Below are positions 21,807 to 33,545 of a stretch of 64,000 nucleotides of DNA, in pieces; the stretch's first letter is position 1, and each line of letters begins with the position of its first letter. The DNA is from Perognathus longimembris pacificus (taxonomy: Eukaryota; Chordata; Mammalia; Rodentia; Heteromyidae), in contig NC_063169.1 in assembly GCF_023159225.1 (NCBI RefSeq), forward strand, positions 53,841,934 through 53,905,933, written 5' to 3'. The translations under genes were made by a program, and so were the position numbers. Below the pieces are notes generated by a model. It was not told where the DNA came from. It worked only from the letters and a program-made list of their open reading frames with translations, and searched no databases.

Positions 21807-23099
21807 ATTTTAAAATTGCAGTTTTATGGAAGAGGTTTTATAATATTCCACAAACTTGCATTTTTTTTCCAACAAGGCAATCCTATAATTACAGACTACT
21901 GTGTTAGAAAGCAGGAGCTAGTGCTCCTGCTAAATTTCAACAATGGAACAGACAACTGTATAAATAGAGCCACTTAAAAACCAGATCTGTAGCAAACAGG
22001 AATAAGTAACAAATATAAAATGGTATTTTTTTGTTTTTTACAAAGTAGATAAATTTGTTAACCCAGAGGTAGACTTCAGACTTAATATACACTAAATTTT
22101 GGCAATTATAATCAGGAAAAGAAGTGAAGATATAGCAAATTGAAACTAAAAGAGGAGATGGAGCTACACATACAAATTCTTCCAGTTTGTAAAGGTAACT
22201 GATAGCAAGCTACCAGAAACCTAACATCAGAATTCAACAATTTTATTTTGCCAGAAATAAAATTCAGGTTTTTCTGAACCTCATTTATGGATATTGACAA
22301 ATGTGTAAGAAAAACAAACAAAATGTATTAAGTGTTATACTATGAGAACCCTAAATACTATGTTTAAATTTTATTTGGAGAATGCAAGGATGGTTCAATG
22401 AAAGAACTCATGAAAATTTCCACAGATGCTCCAGATACATTAACTACAGTAGAAAATCCATTTTCCATGAAGAAGAATTTCAGGGTAGGTTGGGAAGGCA
22501 AGTGTGTGTTAAAATTAACATGCATGAGGGTCTACATTTGATCCCTAGCACCATTCACAGACCCAAGTATTGCTAACTGAAAATACAAAGGAATTCTTTA
22601 ATGTGAACAATATACATTTTATAAAGTTTTATACCTATAAGTATGCCCATGAAAACAAGGAAAAAAAGTTTGTCAACAATCCCTCATACAATACAATAGA
22701 CTTTACCCATATGGTAAAATCTTTTGAAAGTGAAGAATTCTATAAAATAAAATCATGATTTTTTTCTTGGATATATGATACTTGACAGCCAATAATAAAT
22801 CAAAAGGAAAAATAACCTACCCCAATAGAATTAACTGGATAACTCTTTATATACTAAAAATAATTTAGTGAGGTATATCAAGAAATATCAAAATACAAAT
22901 TATTAACATCAAAACCAAGAACTTCCTGTATAATTGCAATAAACATTTGGAAAATAAATGGTAAAAGAGAAAAGTCTTATAAATGATATAGGTAGAGTTA
23001 CCTGTATGTCCACAGAAATGTTTTTTTTTACCATAAAATAAAAATAAATATAAGTCCATAAAGATAAATAATAATAATAGTAGTAGTAACAATAGTAGT
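21807..23099. other. Intron 1, AT-rich stretch
   Basis: AT-rich DNA with a possible degraded ID remnant near 22490-22560. No gene is seen. Confidence 0.55.
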
Positions 23100-23176
23100 T
23101 TTTGATGTAGGGATGGACTTTAGGGCCAAGCATACTAGATAAGTTCTCTATCACTGAGCCATCTCCAGTCCCCAAA
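23100..23176 (-). repeat. ID monomer, diverged
   Basis: A minus-strand monomer contains AAGCATACTAGATAAG, CACTGAGCCAT and a CCAGTCCCC end. Confidence 0.6.
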
Positions 23177-23811
23177 TAATTCTCTGAATAAGCTATTTGA
23201 TACAAAATCTGACTTACTTAACAGATATGGAATTAGAACTCACATTCATTAAAAGGAAAATAAGTCCAATACAGTGGGGGAGAAAGAAGATTTATTGATG
23301 CTATTAAAAGGAGACAGGTCAAAGGTGCTTAATATAAAAAATGATTTTCTTCTGGGGTCTTTAACATTTCTACATTTTAAAAAAATCAAATACATGAAAC
23401 AAATGAGTCATCGCACCCCGCCCACACAGCATCTGCCTCCTGCCCCATGCTGCTTCTGCCTCCTCAGGTAATAGCACTCAATAGTCACTCCCTCAGCTTT
23501 AGAATCCAGAGAGTACAGAGCCCAGAGAGCCAAAGAGAACCAGGACTGATGAAAACTAAGAGATGTGCCGAGCAAACTGGCAGCTATGTTCAGGTACTAG
23601 ATGGGGAAGAGGCTCGCAAGAGCGTTGACTCTCAGAATTAGATCATATCAAACAAACAAGCAAACACTAAAGACCATTTTAGATTAAATGGGAAACTAGA
23701 TATTTACAATAAAAAGGCAAGCAAAATCAGGTATATTCATTGATCTGAACACTAAAGTAAATACAGATTAATTTTTAGATGTTGTACGGAACATTGAAAA
23801 GTACTTACTGG

Positions 23812-24028
23812 CTTGGTGCCAGTGGCTCAAGCCTCTCTATCTGAGGATCTGAGGATCATGGTTTGAAGCCAGGCCAGACAGAAAAGTCCCTGTAAGACTC
23901 TTATCTGCAATTAACCACTCAATAAACAGAAATGGAGTTGTTGCTCAAGTGGTAGAGCACTAGCCTTGAGCACAAAGAGGCTCAGGGACATCCAGACCCT
24001 AAGTTCAAGCCCTGCAACCAGCAACAAC
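23812..24028 (+). repeat. B1-ID SINE
   Basis: Both halves are present. A 15-nt TSD with one mismatch (AAAAGTACTTACTGG and AAAAGTACTTATTGG) lies at 23797-23811 and 24029-24043. Confidence 0.88.
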
Positions 24029-24111
24029 AAAAGTACTTATTGGTCCAATTTTAAAATACAGTAATAAAATATAGTAACTCAAGTGGCTTTAAAAAATTTA
24101 AATTCAGATGA

Positions 24112-24340
24112 GGTTAGGCATAGGTGGCTCACATCTGCAATCCTAGCTACTCAGGAGGTGAGATCTGAGTATTACAGTTCAAAGCCAGCCAGGGCAGGAA
24201 AAGTCCATGAGACTTATCTCCAATTAACCGCCAGAAAACAGGAAGTGGTGCTCAAGTGGCAGAGTGCTAGCCTTGAGCTGAAGAGCTCAGGGACAGCCTG
24301 GGATCAGAATTCAAGCCCCAAGACTGACAAACAAATAAAT
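24112..24340 (+). repeat. B1-ID SINE
   Basis: Both halves are present, with an AAAT-rich tail. An imperfect TSD (AATTCAGATGAG and AATTCAAATGAG) flanks it. Confidence 0.85.
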
Positions 24341-24390
24341 AAATTCAAATGAGTGATTATTCTAAGATAGAGACAGAGAGAGATAAAAAT

Positions 24391-24474
24391 ACTTTTTTTT
24401 TTTGAGGTACTAAGGTTTGAACTCAGGGCTTAACGCTTGCTAGGAAAGTACTCTCTCCCACTGAGTCATGCCCT
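24391..24474 (-). repeat. ID monomer, interrupted by a later SINE
   Basis: A minus-strand monomer contains TTTGAACTCAGGGCTTAACG and CTCCCACTGAGTCATGCCC. The next SINE inserted at its end. Confidence 0.72.
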
Positions 24475-24478
24475 TTTT

Positions 24479-24710
24479 TTGTGCCAGTACTGGGGCTTGA
24501 GCACAGGATATAGGCACTAACCTTAATCTTCGGTGCTCAAGGCTAATACTCTACTACTTGAGCCACAGCTTCACTTCTGACTTCTTTCGGAAGTTACTAG
24601 GAGATAAGAGTCTCAGACTTTGCTGCCCAGGCTGGCTTTGAACTGATACTCAGATCTCAGACTCCTAAACAGGTAGGATTACAAGTGTGAGTCATCAGTG
24701 TCTGGCAGGA
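24479..24710 (-). repeat. B1-ID SINE inserted at the end of an ID monomer
   Basis: A minus-strand copy with both halves. The sequence CATGCCCTTTTT occurs on both sides (near 24466 and 24713), fitting a TSD. Confidence 0.82.
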
Positions 24711-24859
24711 CATGCCCTTTTTAGTACGAGTTATTTTGACATACTCTCACTTACTGGCTACACACATTCCTGGACTTTGATCTACCTATTTTAGACTTCC
24801 TGTAGTATATGACAGACATGCATTACTGAACACAGCTATTGGTTGAAAAGAAATCTCAC

Positions 24860-24932
24860 ATATATGCTTGTAGCCTCTAATCTCAGCCTCCCAAGTAGCT
24901 GGTATTATAGGCATGAACCACTGGCACTTTAC
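24860..24932 (-). repeat. B1-like fragment
   Basis: A short minus-strand B1 piece contains AATCTCAGCCTCCCAAGTAG and GGCATGAACCACTGG. Confidence 0.65.
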
Positions 24933-24952
24933 TTAAATTTATTTTATTTTAT

Positions 24953-25131
24953 TTTTGCCAGTCCTGAGGCTTGAACTCAGGGCTTGGGCACGTCCCTAAA
25001 CTTCTTTTTGCTCATGGCTAACACTCGACCATTTGAGCTACAGCGCCACTTGCAGCTTTTTCTTTTTATGTGGCACTTAGGGCTTTATGCATGTTAGGCA
25101 AGTACTCTACCACTAAGCCACATTCCCAGCC
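24953..25131 (-). repeat. ID-like dimeric SINE, older copy
   Basis: A minus-strand dimer runs from TTTGCCAGTCCTGAGGC to CACATTCCCAGCCC, with internal losses in the left half. Confidence 0.83.
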
Positions 25132-25299
25132 CTTTAAGTCTAATTTTTAATTGCCTTAGCAAAAATTCACTCTTTTGTCTCTGGTAATCAGTTCAAGGTG
25201 CTTGAGAAATACCATCACAGGCATAACACAAAACATAGTTCCTTCCCTCAGAAAAACTCTTTTCATGTTTTTCTTTTGCAATCAATACTGTAATTCCAT

Positions 25300-26760
25300 C
25301 TCAACCAACTACTGACCTGTTCACTATCTTTTTAGTGTTTTGCCTTTTCTAGAATACCAAAAGGATAGAATAGTATGCAGGCTTCAGGGGTTGACATCTT
25401 ACTAAAATGTATTTCAGATTCATCCATAATGGTAGGATTAAAGGACATTGTGGTTGCTCCAGGTGGGAAAATTTTGATTAAAGCTGCTATTCATAGACAA
25501 GGCTTTGTGCCAACATTGCTCTTTATTTAAGTTGTTAAGTTTATTTTCTTATTGTTGAGGTTTACATGCTCTTTATATTTTGTGGATCTTCTTAAGTATG
25601 TGATTTTCAAATACTTTCTCCTAGTTTGTGAGTTGTGCTTCTCTTATGTGTCGTTAAAAGAACAGGTTTCTAAGTTTAATTCCAGTTTATCAACATTTTT
25701 CTTCTGAATGGTACTTTAAATGTGATATTTATAAGCCCCGCTTAACTCAAAGTCTCAAAGGTTTTCTCCTTTGCTTTGCTTTTACTAGAAATTTTAAGGT
25801 ACTACTATATACATGTAGGTCTACACTCTATGCATCAAGATTCCTATTTGTTATGAAGACTCTCCTTTCTCCACTGGATCACATCTAAAGTACAAAGACA
25901 CAAAAAAGTTCATGAGCTACATTTTTAGGTCTATTTCTCCATTCTCTATTCTGTCCCACAGGTTCATGTGCCTACCTTTTACCAATGCTAAAACAATGTT
26001 TTCACCACTGGAGCTTTATGGTAGACATTGGAACCAGGCCGGTCTAGTCCTTCCATCTCCTCTTTGCCTCCCAAGTTGTTTTGACTATTTTCGTTGTTAT
26101 ATTAGTCAGCTTTCTCCCACAGTGACAAAAAGCCTGATATAAATCAGGTTACAATGAGGACAGGTTTATTTTGACTTATGGCTGCCTCCTTACATAGTCA
26201 CTGGCCCCACCCATTGCCCTTGAGCCTCTGCAGCAAGGCAGCATGAAGGTGCCACACGTACCTGAAGTGGGAAAGCTAACTACCACCTCGCAATCAGAAA
26301 GCAATGGAGAGCGAAGGGGCCAGGATCCTCATATCTCCTTCTTGGGCAATTCCCTACCCAGCCTTCCTTCCACTAGGATCTGCTGTTTAAAGGCTCTACC
26401 ACCTCCAGAAAGGATCACAGCCTAGCAACCAAGCCTTTTACATAGGAGCCATGGGAAACATTCAAGATCAATCTACAGCAGTTTTCTATTTGTGTGTTAC
26501 AATTATTTGACATTTGACAAGTGCTCATTGATAGGTATAAAATAATCCTCCTGGGATTCTGATTGGGATGGTTTTGAATCTGTAGATCACTTTGGGTAGA
26601 TCTGCCATCTTAAACAATACTGAGTCTTTCAACGAAGCCATGAATATGAGTCTTTAAGTTTGCTTTAAATTTCAGTATTCTTATTTCTTCAAAATATAGC
26701 TCATGTACATGGTTAAATTGTATTAAAATATTTAAGATGTTTGGTTCTATTACAGGTCAT
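25300..26760 (-). mobile_element. L1 fragment, diverged, interrupted by an LTR
   Basis: Read on the plus strand, this resembles an antisense L1 ORF2 3' region. Landmarks are TTTTCTCCTTTGCTTTGCTT, CATGTAGGTCTACA, GGTCTATTTCTCCATTCTC, TGGGATTCTGATTGGGATGG and AATCTGTAGATCACTTTGGG. It is heavily mutated with no open frame. An LTR-like element at 26095-26480 separates two collinear parts. Confidence 0.68.
26095..26480 (-). mobile_element. Solo MaLR-like LTR inserted in the L1 fragment
   Basis: The plus strand begins with TTAGTCAGCTTTCTCCCACAG and has GGACAGGTTTATTTTGACTT, the antisense of an LTR end with an AATAAA signal. The L1 alignment resumes on the far side, so this insertion is younger than the L1. 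No internal retroviral sequence is present. Confidence 0.6.
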
Positions 26761-26783
26761 ATTTAAAAAAAAAAATCATATCC

Positions 26784-26978
26784 CGGGGCTGGTAATGTGA
26801 CTTAGTGGTAGAGTGCTTGCCTATCATGCATAAAACCCTGGGTTCAATTCCTCAGTACCACATAAACAGAAAAGGCCAGATGTGGCACTGTGGCTCAAGT
26901 GGTAGAGTGCTAGCCTTGAGTACAGAGAGGCATAAGGACAGAGCCCAGACTCTGAGTTAAAGCCCCAGGATCGGCTCA
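26784..26978 (+). repeat. ID-like dimeric SINE, older copy
   Basis: Both halves are present (GTGACTTAGTGGTAGAGTGC, CCTGGGTTCAATTCCTCAG). The tail is degraded and I see no clear TSD. Confidence 0.82.
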
Positions 26979-26995
26979 TTGCTAGTGTATAAAAA

Positions 26996-27226
26996 TGACT
27001 GAGGCTTGAACTCAAGGCATTTCACTCTCACTCACTGTGAGTCTTTTAAACTCACAGGTCATGCTCTATCACTTGAGCCAAGCCACTACTTTTAGCTTTT
27101 GCTTGGCTAATTGGAGGTAAGAGCCTCATGAATTTGACTGTCCAGGCTGACTTCAAACCCAGATTCTCATTTCTCAGACTTCCTGAGTAGTTAGGATTAA
27201 AGGCATGAGCCGCCAGTGCCCAGCTA
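26996..27226 (-). repeat. B1-ID SINE, diverged
   Basis: A minus-strand copy contains TGGCTAATTGGAGGTAAGAG and a B1-like end, TTAAAGGCATGAGCCGCC. The right half is strongly diverged. Confidence 0.75.
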
Positions 27227-29412
27227 CATATCACTTTCTAAACAGCTATAGTTTATCACTTAGCTAATGAAATTATCATCTTATAGCTAACTCCTAACTT
27301 GGATGGGTATGTTCTCAGAAGTAAATAAATAGGTAAAAATGCTTTTTCTTGTGAAATGATCCTGATATGTCAGAAATCCAAAATAGGATGTGATTATAGT
27401 AAGTTAAACGAACACTTGATACTCTAATTCTTAAATGCATTGGCAGAAGGTCAGTTCTCTATTTTTTTCAATTTATCTATTTTATTTCACAGACACATAG
27501 TCACTATTTCTATATGTCAGACACTTGGTGAATTTCAGACATGAACTCAACCTTCCTAATTTTCTTTTGTGGTAGATAAAATGATATCACAGCATGGAAA
27601 CAGTACTATCTGCCAAAGACCAGCTGGAAGTGATTTAATCAAGATTCAGACTCAGACATGTAGTTCCAGAATTCACTCTCTTAGCTCTCCACTAACTCTA
27701 CTCTGCACCTGCAGGAGATGGAACACAAATAAAAGTCTAAAGTAAGTCTGAGGACCAAAGCACAGTACTCGTGTCCTGTATTTCATGAACAAGTGCCTGC
27801 AGTCATTGTCCAATTGAGTTTCTGTGGTAATCCTGTGAGTAAAACTGCCACGTATAAAGTCTAAGGCAAAGCCAGTCATTTAAAGTACAAAGGCACAAAA
27901 TTCTCTGACATTTTGCCTGCTATGCTTTGTTTCTTTGCTCCAATGACTTCAAATTAAATGGAGCATAAAATTAGGCTTACTTGGGGTTTATTAAAGCATA
28001 ATAAAGTTTAGTGCAATCATATAAATCTGCTAAACCTAATGTCATTTTGATCACTGAATAACATAGTTTATGATCTGTGACGGGTTTTCAATTTTTTTCC
28101 TCTATAATAAAGTATCCATTGTTAGATGGAGTTGCTGCTGCTTATGAGAGAAGCCGAGTTAGAGGAAAACATTAGTCTTTTACTTTTTACCTATTCAGTG
28201 ATTTTTCTTAGAAATCCGACTGCTCACTCACTTAGCCTATAAGTTGCTCATTCCAGAATGCTAAAGTTAATGAGAGCTTCCCAAATTACCCCCGTGGACT
28301 CCCCTACCCCGTCACAATGGGTTGATTCCCAAAACAATGCATTAGTGACAGTTCAATTTGACAGATATCTCGAATGCTTATTATACATTAGGTTCTTCCA
28401 TGTTATAAAAGTTAAAAGGAAAACTGAATGAGACATGGTTTTTGCCTTCTCTTGTGGATCAGAACTTGTGCTCTGTCAAGTCCTGAAACAGCGGCATGTG
28501 GCTGGCTCTGTGGAAGAACAGAGGGGCACTAGCTCACACTCTGAGGGCGGAACGGTAAACGCTGCTTGGATGGATGACACACACCTATTTGGACAGGACG
28601 TGCGGTGGCTATGGAGATGGAGTGTGGATGAAACCTGGCAAGTTCAGGGCATCAAAATAATTGTAGGAAAACCCACAGAGTGAAAAGGTACCTAGAATGA
28701 AGTCCTAGAGAAAGGCAAGAAACCATAGCAGGAGGCAAAAGCAGTCATTCCTATAGATGAATAAACAGAGGTCCTCCAAAGAACGGACAAGGCCCAAATG
28801 CTCATCCCTTATTTGACTCCGAAGGAAAATGTGACGTGTATTCTATTGAATTTTTTTCTGCTTTATGAATGATTATATGCAGATGAACCAAGAGAAGTCC
28901 CCCAAAGAGCAGAAAAACCCCAAATACTCATGCCTTGTTTGACTCCTAAGGAAAATGCAACATTTAGCCTGTTTTTTTCTAGTTTATGAGGGATTAATGC
29001 AAGTTATAACTAAATGACTATAAAAATTATAGAAGTGATCCTTGTGACTTAAAAGAAGTACCTTAGTAGTGTTCTAAACACTTGATAGATGGGTTTTCTA
29101 CTATCTGGAAGTATACAAAACTGGGAAATGGAAAAACTTCTGTTGCAGAGCTAGGATTATTGACTTTTTCAGGAAGCACCAAAGAAAGATCCACCATGTT
29201 TGCCCTAAATCAATTTGGCAATTCCTACCATAAATTACTGCTTACTTGGTTTCATCAGTGTACCTTTATTGGATGTTATTTCTTAGATATTATTTGGTTA
29301 ACCCTACCATGCATAAAGATATATATTTTGTCATAGCATGTTTAGCTCACAATTGCCTATCACTTAGCCACTAAACTCTAATATGCACAGTCATTCAAAC
29401 ATGATTTTAAGG
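27227..29412. other. Intron 1, repeat-poor stretch with the tandem duplication
   Basis: About 2.2 kb with no recognised transposon. It holds the diverged 126-bp duplication at 28756-29003. Short open frames are not convincing. Confidence 0.55.
28756..29003. repeat. 126-bp diverged tandem duplication
   Basis: Two adjacent copies begin GATGAA at 28756 and 28882. They share TCCTCCAAAG/TCCCCCAAAG, CCCAAATG/CCCAAATA, CTCAT, TTTGACTCC, AAGGAAAATG, TTTTTTTCT and TTTATGA blocks in the same order and spacing. The divergence suggests an old duplication of non-repetitive sequence. Confidence 0.85.
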
Positions 29413-29482
29413 GGCATGCTTAAGAATTGAAGCCAGGGTCTCAAACATGCTAAGCATGTACTGTATCACTGAGCTACATATA
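29413..29482 (-). repeat. ID monomer, diverged
   Basis: A minus-strand monomer contains AATTGAAGCCAGGGTCTC, ATGCTAAGCATGTACTG and CACTGAGCTACAT. Confidence 0.6.
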
Positions 29483-29772
29483 ACTTAGCTGGAAATTATT
29501 TTCATGTATAGATATCTATACATATATACACATATATTTTCTAATCTAGTCCTAATATGCTTAGTGATATTTTATTAGTAGACTGAAGTTGGTGGTTGTT
29601 GTTATTATTGGATTTTACTTGAAAAGTGAATATTGTTAGGGCAATGATCAAAAAGATATTTGGGACTTCATGAATGATACTTTCAAAGGATTGCGTGTCA
29701 CTGCAACTACAAAAGGAGAAAGAAGATAGGAAGAGGAGAAGCTGAGAGAGGGGGAGAGCAAAAAGGAAGAAC

Positions 29773-30016
29773 AGCTGGGTGCTGGTAGCTCAGGCCTATA
29801 ATACTTCCTATTCAGGAGGTTGAGATCTGAGGATGGTAGTTCAAAGCTGGCCCCGGGGAAAAAAAAAGTCCTTGAGACTCTTATCTCCAATGAACCACTA
29901 AAAAGCCAGAAGTGAAATTGTGGCTCAAGTGGGACAGTGCTAGTCTTCAGTACAAAAAGCTCAAGGACAGTACCCAAATCCTTAGTTCAAGATCCAGGGA
30001 TGGCCCACAAAAAACA
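29773..30016 (+). repeat. B1-ID SINE
   Basis: Both halves are present, with the linker CTCTTATCTCCAATGAACCA and an A-rich tail. Confidence 0.83.
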
Positions 30017-30594
30017 AAGGACAGAGGAAAGAAACAGAAGGAGAAAGAAAAACCAAGAAGGACATTAGAAGAACTAAGATTTCCCAGCTCAGTACCAATT
30101 GTAAAAGCTCAGCTCAGGATCCTCCAGCTTCAAAGAACAGGGACATGGGGAGTGGCACTCATTGTGGACAATGCCCAGCCCAGAAGATCAAGACCACAGC
30201 TTAAGAGTGCAACATCAGGAAAGCACAGCATAGACCTGAAAACTGGAGAGGAAACTTCCCATCACTGGAGAGAAATGAAGATATAACTAACATACTAGCT
30301 GCTTCAAGGCTTCTAGGATCTGAATGCTAATTAAGTTTCTGGATAAATGACCTCAGACAACACTTTAAACAAACTCTCTGAGCTTTGATTGCTTTAACTG
30401 TAACACTAATAAATTGGTCATTAATAATACTGCCTGCACAGAAGGACTGAAAACAGATGTGCTGTGCAGAGCAAATTCTCAATGAATATAATCATACAGC
30501 ACCATCATATAAGCACAATCACATAAGCATAATCATATAAGAAAGGCCTCATAAGAGGCCCTTGGAAGAATTTAGCATAAAAATGTTCCTGAAG

Positions 30595-30803
30595 GGCTGG
30601 GGATATAGCCTAGTGGCAAGAGTGCCTGCCTCGGATACACGAGGCCCTAGGTTCGATTCCCCAGCACCACATATACAGAAAAAACGGCCAGAAGCGGCGC
30701 TGTGGCTCACGTGGCAGAGTGCTAGCCTTGAGCGGGAAGAAGCCAGGGACAGTGCTCAGGCCCTGAGTCCAAGGCCCAGGACTGGCAAAAAAAAAAAAAA
30801 AAA
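30595..30803 (+). repeat. ID-like dimeric SINE, left part of a composite
   Basis: A full dimer of the CTCGGATACACGAGG subfamily ends in 17 A. Its 5' flank is AAAAATGTTCCTGAAG (30579-30594). That sequence does not recur at its own 3' end. It recurs after the second SINE, at 31087-31102. Confidence 0.94.
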
Positions 30804-30879
30804 TCCAGTGTGTTTTGCTAAAATAAAAGTTAAGTCAGTCCAAAGTACCAAGCATGAGTACAAAAATGCTCTCTTTTGG
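30804..30879. other. Unique spacer inside a SINE composite
   Basis: About 75 nt of non-SINE sequence separates two ID-like dimers enclosed by one TSD pair. It contains two TTTT runs. I do not recognise it. It may be 3' flank of a source SINE carried along by read-through. Confidence 0.75.
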
Positions 30880-31086
30880 GGCTGGGGATATGGCCTAGTG
30901 GCAAGAGTGCCTGCCTTGTATACACGAGGCCCTATGTTCGATTCCCCAGCACCACATATACAGAAAACGGCCAGAAGCGGCGCTGTGGCTCAAGTGGCAG
31001 AGTGCTAGCCTTGAGCGGGAAGAAGCCAGGGACAGTGCTCAGGCCCTGAGTCCAAGGCCCAGGACTGGCCAAAAAAAAAAAAAAAA
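30880..31086 (+). repeat. ID-like dimeric SINE, right part of a composite
   Basis: A full dimer with different diagnostic bases (CTTGTATACACGAGG, CCCTATGTTCG) and a long A tail. The downstream sequence AAAAATGTTCCTGAAG is the partner of the TSD in front of the left SINE. Confidence 0.94.
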
Positions 31087-31162
31087 AAAAATGTTCCTGA
31101 AGACAATGTTAGTATATAACTCATTTCTGATAAAGACTCATGAGTACTTTCTCATAGACAGG

Positions 31163-31202
31163 ATGTTAATCATGGAAGCATTATGTTAATTATGGAAGCA
31201 TC
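31163..31202. repeat. Short tandem duplication, period 20
   Basis: ATGTTAATCATGGAAGCATT is followed immediately by ATGTTAATTATGGAAGCATC, with two mismatches. Confidence 0.88.
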
Positions 31203-32036
31203 AATCAGAAGACAACATAATGAATTTTGTCTTGATTTTCTATCATAGATCCATCCATGCCTATGAACTTTCAAAGAGAGTGTGGCAGGATCAAAACTTT
31301 ACTTTGGAAGGATGAGTCTGTGGATAGAGACTAGATGAAGCAGATTGGAAACTGGAGATCATTTAGGAATCCAGAAGAAAGTATGCCCCTAAAACAAAGC
31401 ACAGAAAACATGGGAGGGAAACCACCAGACTTTGCGGACTTGGGTAAATGCAGAAAAAAAGGGAACAATGACTCTGCTTTGAGTCTGAACAATTGAGAAT
31501 GATTTGTCATGAAGAACTGTTTCTTCTTCGTAGGAACTTAAGTTTGGATTGGGACACATTAAACATTGTGTGTACAGATGTTTCTGTGCATGTATGAATA
31601 TATAACTATGTAGCTGTCATGTTAAATTTCTGAGGAGAAATCGAATCAGACAAAAAGATTTAAGTCACGATGATGGGAAATAACTGAAGCAGTGGGTGTA
31701 ACTGAGATTGTCAAGTCAGAACACAGAAAGAAATGAGAAGGTTTCTAAGACGCAGGAATTCCTCTCCTCAGAACATGCTCAGTGGGAACCTAGACAGATG
31801 TGTTCACCAAAAGGCAGGTATTGAATGCTTACAGCATCACTTGCTGCAAATGATCAATAGAAGATTTTTTAAGTGTCCTATAATAGAAGTGATCAATAGT
31901 ATTCAGCAACGTGAATTAAAAAATTCCTACAACCTCGTGTGCCAACACAAATGAATCTAACAAACACACTGCTGATAAGAAAAATTCAGATGCCAAGAAC
32001 AGGCTGTATGATTCTGTGATGTTAAATGTCTTACTA

Positions 32037-32260
32037 GCAACATGCTGGTGGCTTATGCCTATGAGCCTAGCTATTCAGGAAGCTAAGATCTGAGGATCAA
32101 AGTTCAAAGCTAACCCAGGCAGGAAATTCCATGAGACTCTTATCTCCAATGAACCACCAAAAAGCAAGAAGTGAAGATGTGGCTCAAGTGCTAGCATTAG
32201 CCTTGACATTAAGGGTCGGTGCCTAGGCCCTGAGTTAAAGCCCCAGTATAGGGGAAATGA
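32037..32260 (+). repeat. B1-ID SINE
   Basis: Both halves are recognisable. Imperfect TSDs ATGTCTTACTAGCAA and ATGCCTTACTAGTAA flank it. Confidence 0.82.
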
Positions 32261-32339
32261 AATGCCTTACTAGTAAATACTATGGAGAGAAGAGTAGAGG
32301 CTAAAAAGGATCCTAAGAAGCAGTTCAAAAGATGCTTTT

Positions 32340-32790
32340 GCTGGCGCCCTGTGAGTTAACTAAAAGTTGCCCAACTTTGTATCTGTGCCTTTGAACTGAG
32401 TTGTTATTCTCTGCTAAAGTCACTTTACAACCACCTTCTGTCCTTCAAACGAGCAACTCCATATTATCATCTTAATGAAAACATCCAAAAGCTCATGAGA
32501 CCACCTATCCTGTTCAGGTCCAGTAATAAAGTGGTCACTTCTCTAGAACTCCTCCAAGGAGAAAGACTGAGAAAATAATGGCCAAGCAGACTATATACAT
32601 GCAGCATGAGGCTGTTTTAATTATGCACAGCTTCCTCATTCCCTGAACCCAGTTCTTCCTGAACCTGAGGCCAATGTCTGTGCCTTTGAAGATGTACTTA
32701 AGTGCTGACTTCCCATAGATGCCATTTAATAAATTTTTCTCCACCCTTCACTATGTCTCTTTATTTGGAATACTGGGACAAGTGGCCCGG
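32340..32790 (+). mobile_element. Possible solo LTR of an endogenous retrovirus
   Basis: The segment carries an AATAAA signal in ATTTAATAAATTTTTCTCC, followed by a U5-like stretch ending near GGACAAGTGGCCCGG. The layout suggests an LTR, but I cannot name a family and see no TSD. No viral coding sequence is present. Confidence 0.35.
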
Positions 32791-32833
32791 CTTACAATGG
32801 AACTCCTGGATTTTGTACTTAGAGTCTAAAAAC

Positions 32834-33048
32834 CTACAGGTATGGTGGATCATGTCTGTAATCCTAGCTACTTAGGAGAGATTTGAGGATTGAAGTTTGA
32901 AGCCAGACAGGAAAGTCCAGGAGACTCTTATCTCCAATTCTATTAAAACAAACAAACAATCCAGAAGTGGAGCTGTGGCTCAAGTGATAGAGCACTAACC
33001 TTGAGCAAAGTAGCTCAGAAACAGCACTGCAGATCCCAACACCAAAAA
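32834..33048 (+). repeat. B1-ID SINE with expanded tail
   Basis: Both halves are present. An AAACAAACAAAC stretch interrupts the linker. The A-rich tail continues into the GA/GACA repeat. Confidence 0.82.
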
Positions 33049-33113
33049 AGAAAGACGAGAGAGAGAAAGAGAGACAGAGACAGAGACAGACAGAGACAGA
33101 GAGACAGAGAGAG
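33046..33113. repeat. (GA)n/(GACA)n microsatellite
   Basis: A purine-rich repeat of GAGA and GACAGA units directly follows the tail of a B1-ID SINE, from which it probably grew. Confidence 0.92.
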
Positions 33114-33351
33114 ACTGATCAGATGTAAAAATAATTTCTGTATCTCAGTTTCTCCTTAAAATTTCTCCTTAGAATTATTGTATTTTCAGTATGCTAGGTT
33201 TGGGTCAATAATCAGAAATTCAGATCTCTATAAACTCATTTGATGTAATAAATTTCAGCTCTTAAATAAGCAATTTATTTTCATTAGCTACTGAAAGAGC
33301 TATTCATGATCATTTGAATAAACTTTTTTAAAGCTTATTAGGGGCTTGTTT

Positions 33352-33440
33352 GCTTCTGTTTTTGTGGTACTAGGGTTTTAAACTCAAAGCCTAATGCTTG
33401 CTAGGCAAGTGCTCTACTACTTGAGCTATACCCCAGCCCT
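33352..33440 (-). repeat. ID monomer
   Basis: A minus-strand monomer contains TTGTGGTACTAGGG, CTTGCTAGGCAAGTGCTCTA and CTATACCCCAGCCC. Confidence 0.75.
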
Positions 33441-33454
33441 TTGTGATTTCCTTA

Positions 33455-33545
33455 TTTTTCAGACAGGGTCTCAAACTTTTGCCTGGGCTACTCTCCAACC
33501 TCCAGTCTCTACCTCACAAGTACCTAGAATTACAAGTACGCCCCA
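33455..33545 (-). repeat. B1-like monomer, diverged
   Basis: A minus-strand B1 remnant contains TTCAGACAGGGTCTCAAAC and ACCTAGAATTACAAGTACG. It adjoins the ID monomer, so the two may form one old composite. Confidence 0.6.

Noticed and set aside
30562..31008. 148-codon open frame
   Set aside because: It is translation of two ID-like SINEs. The same peptides (VARVPA, REEARDSAQALS) recur wherever this SINE occurs.
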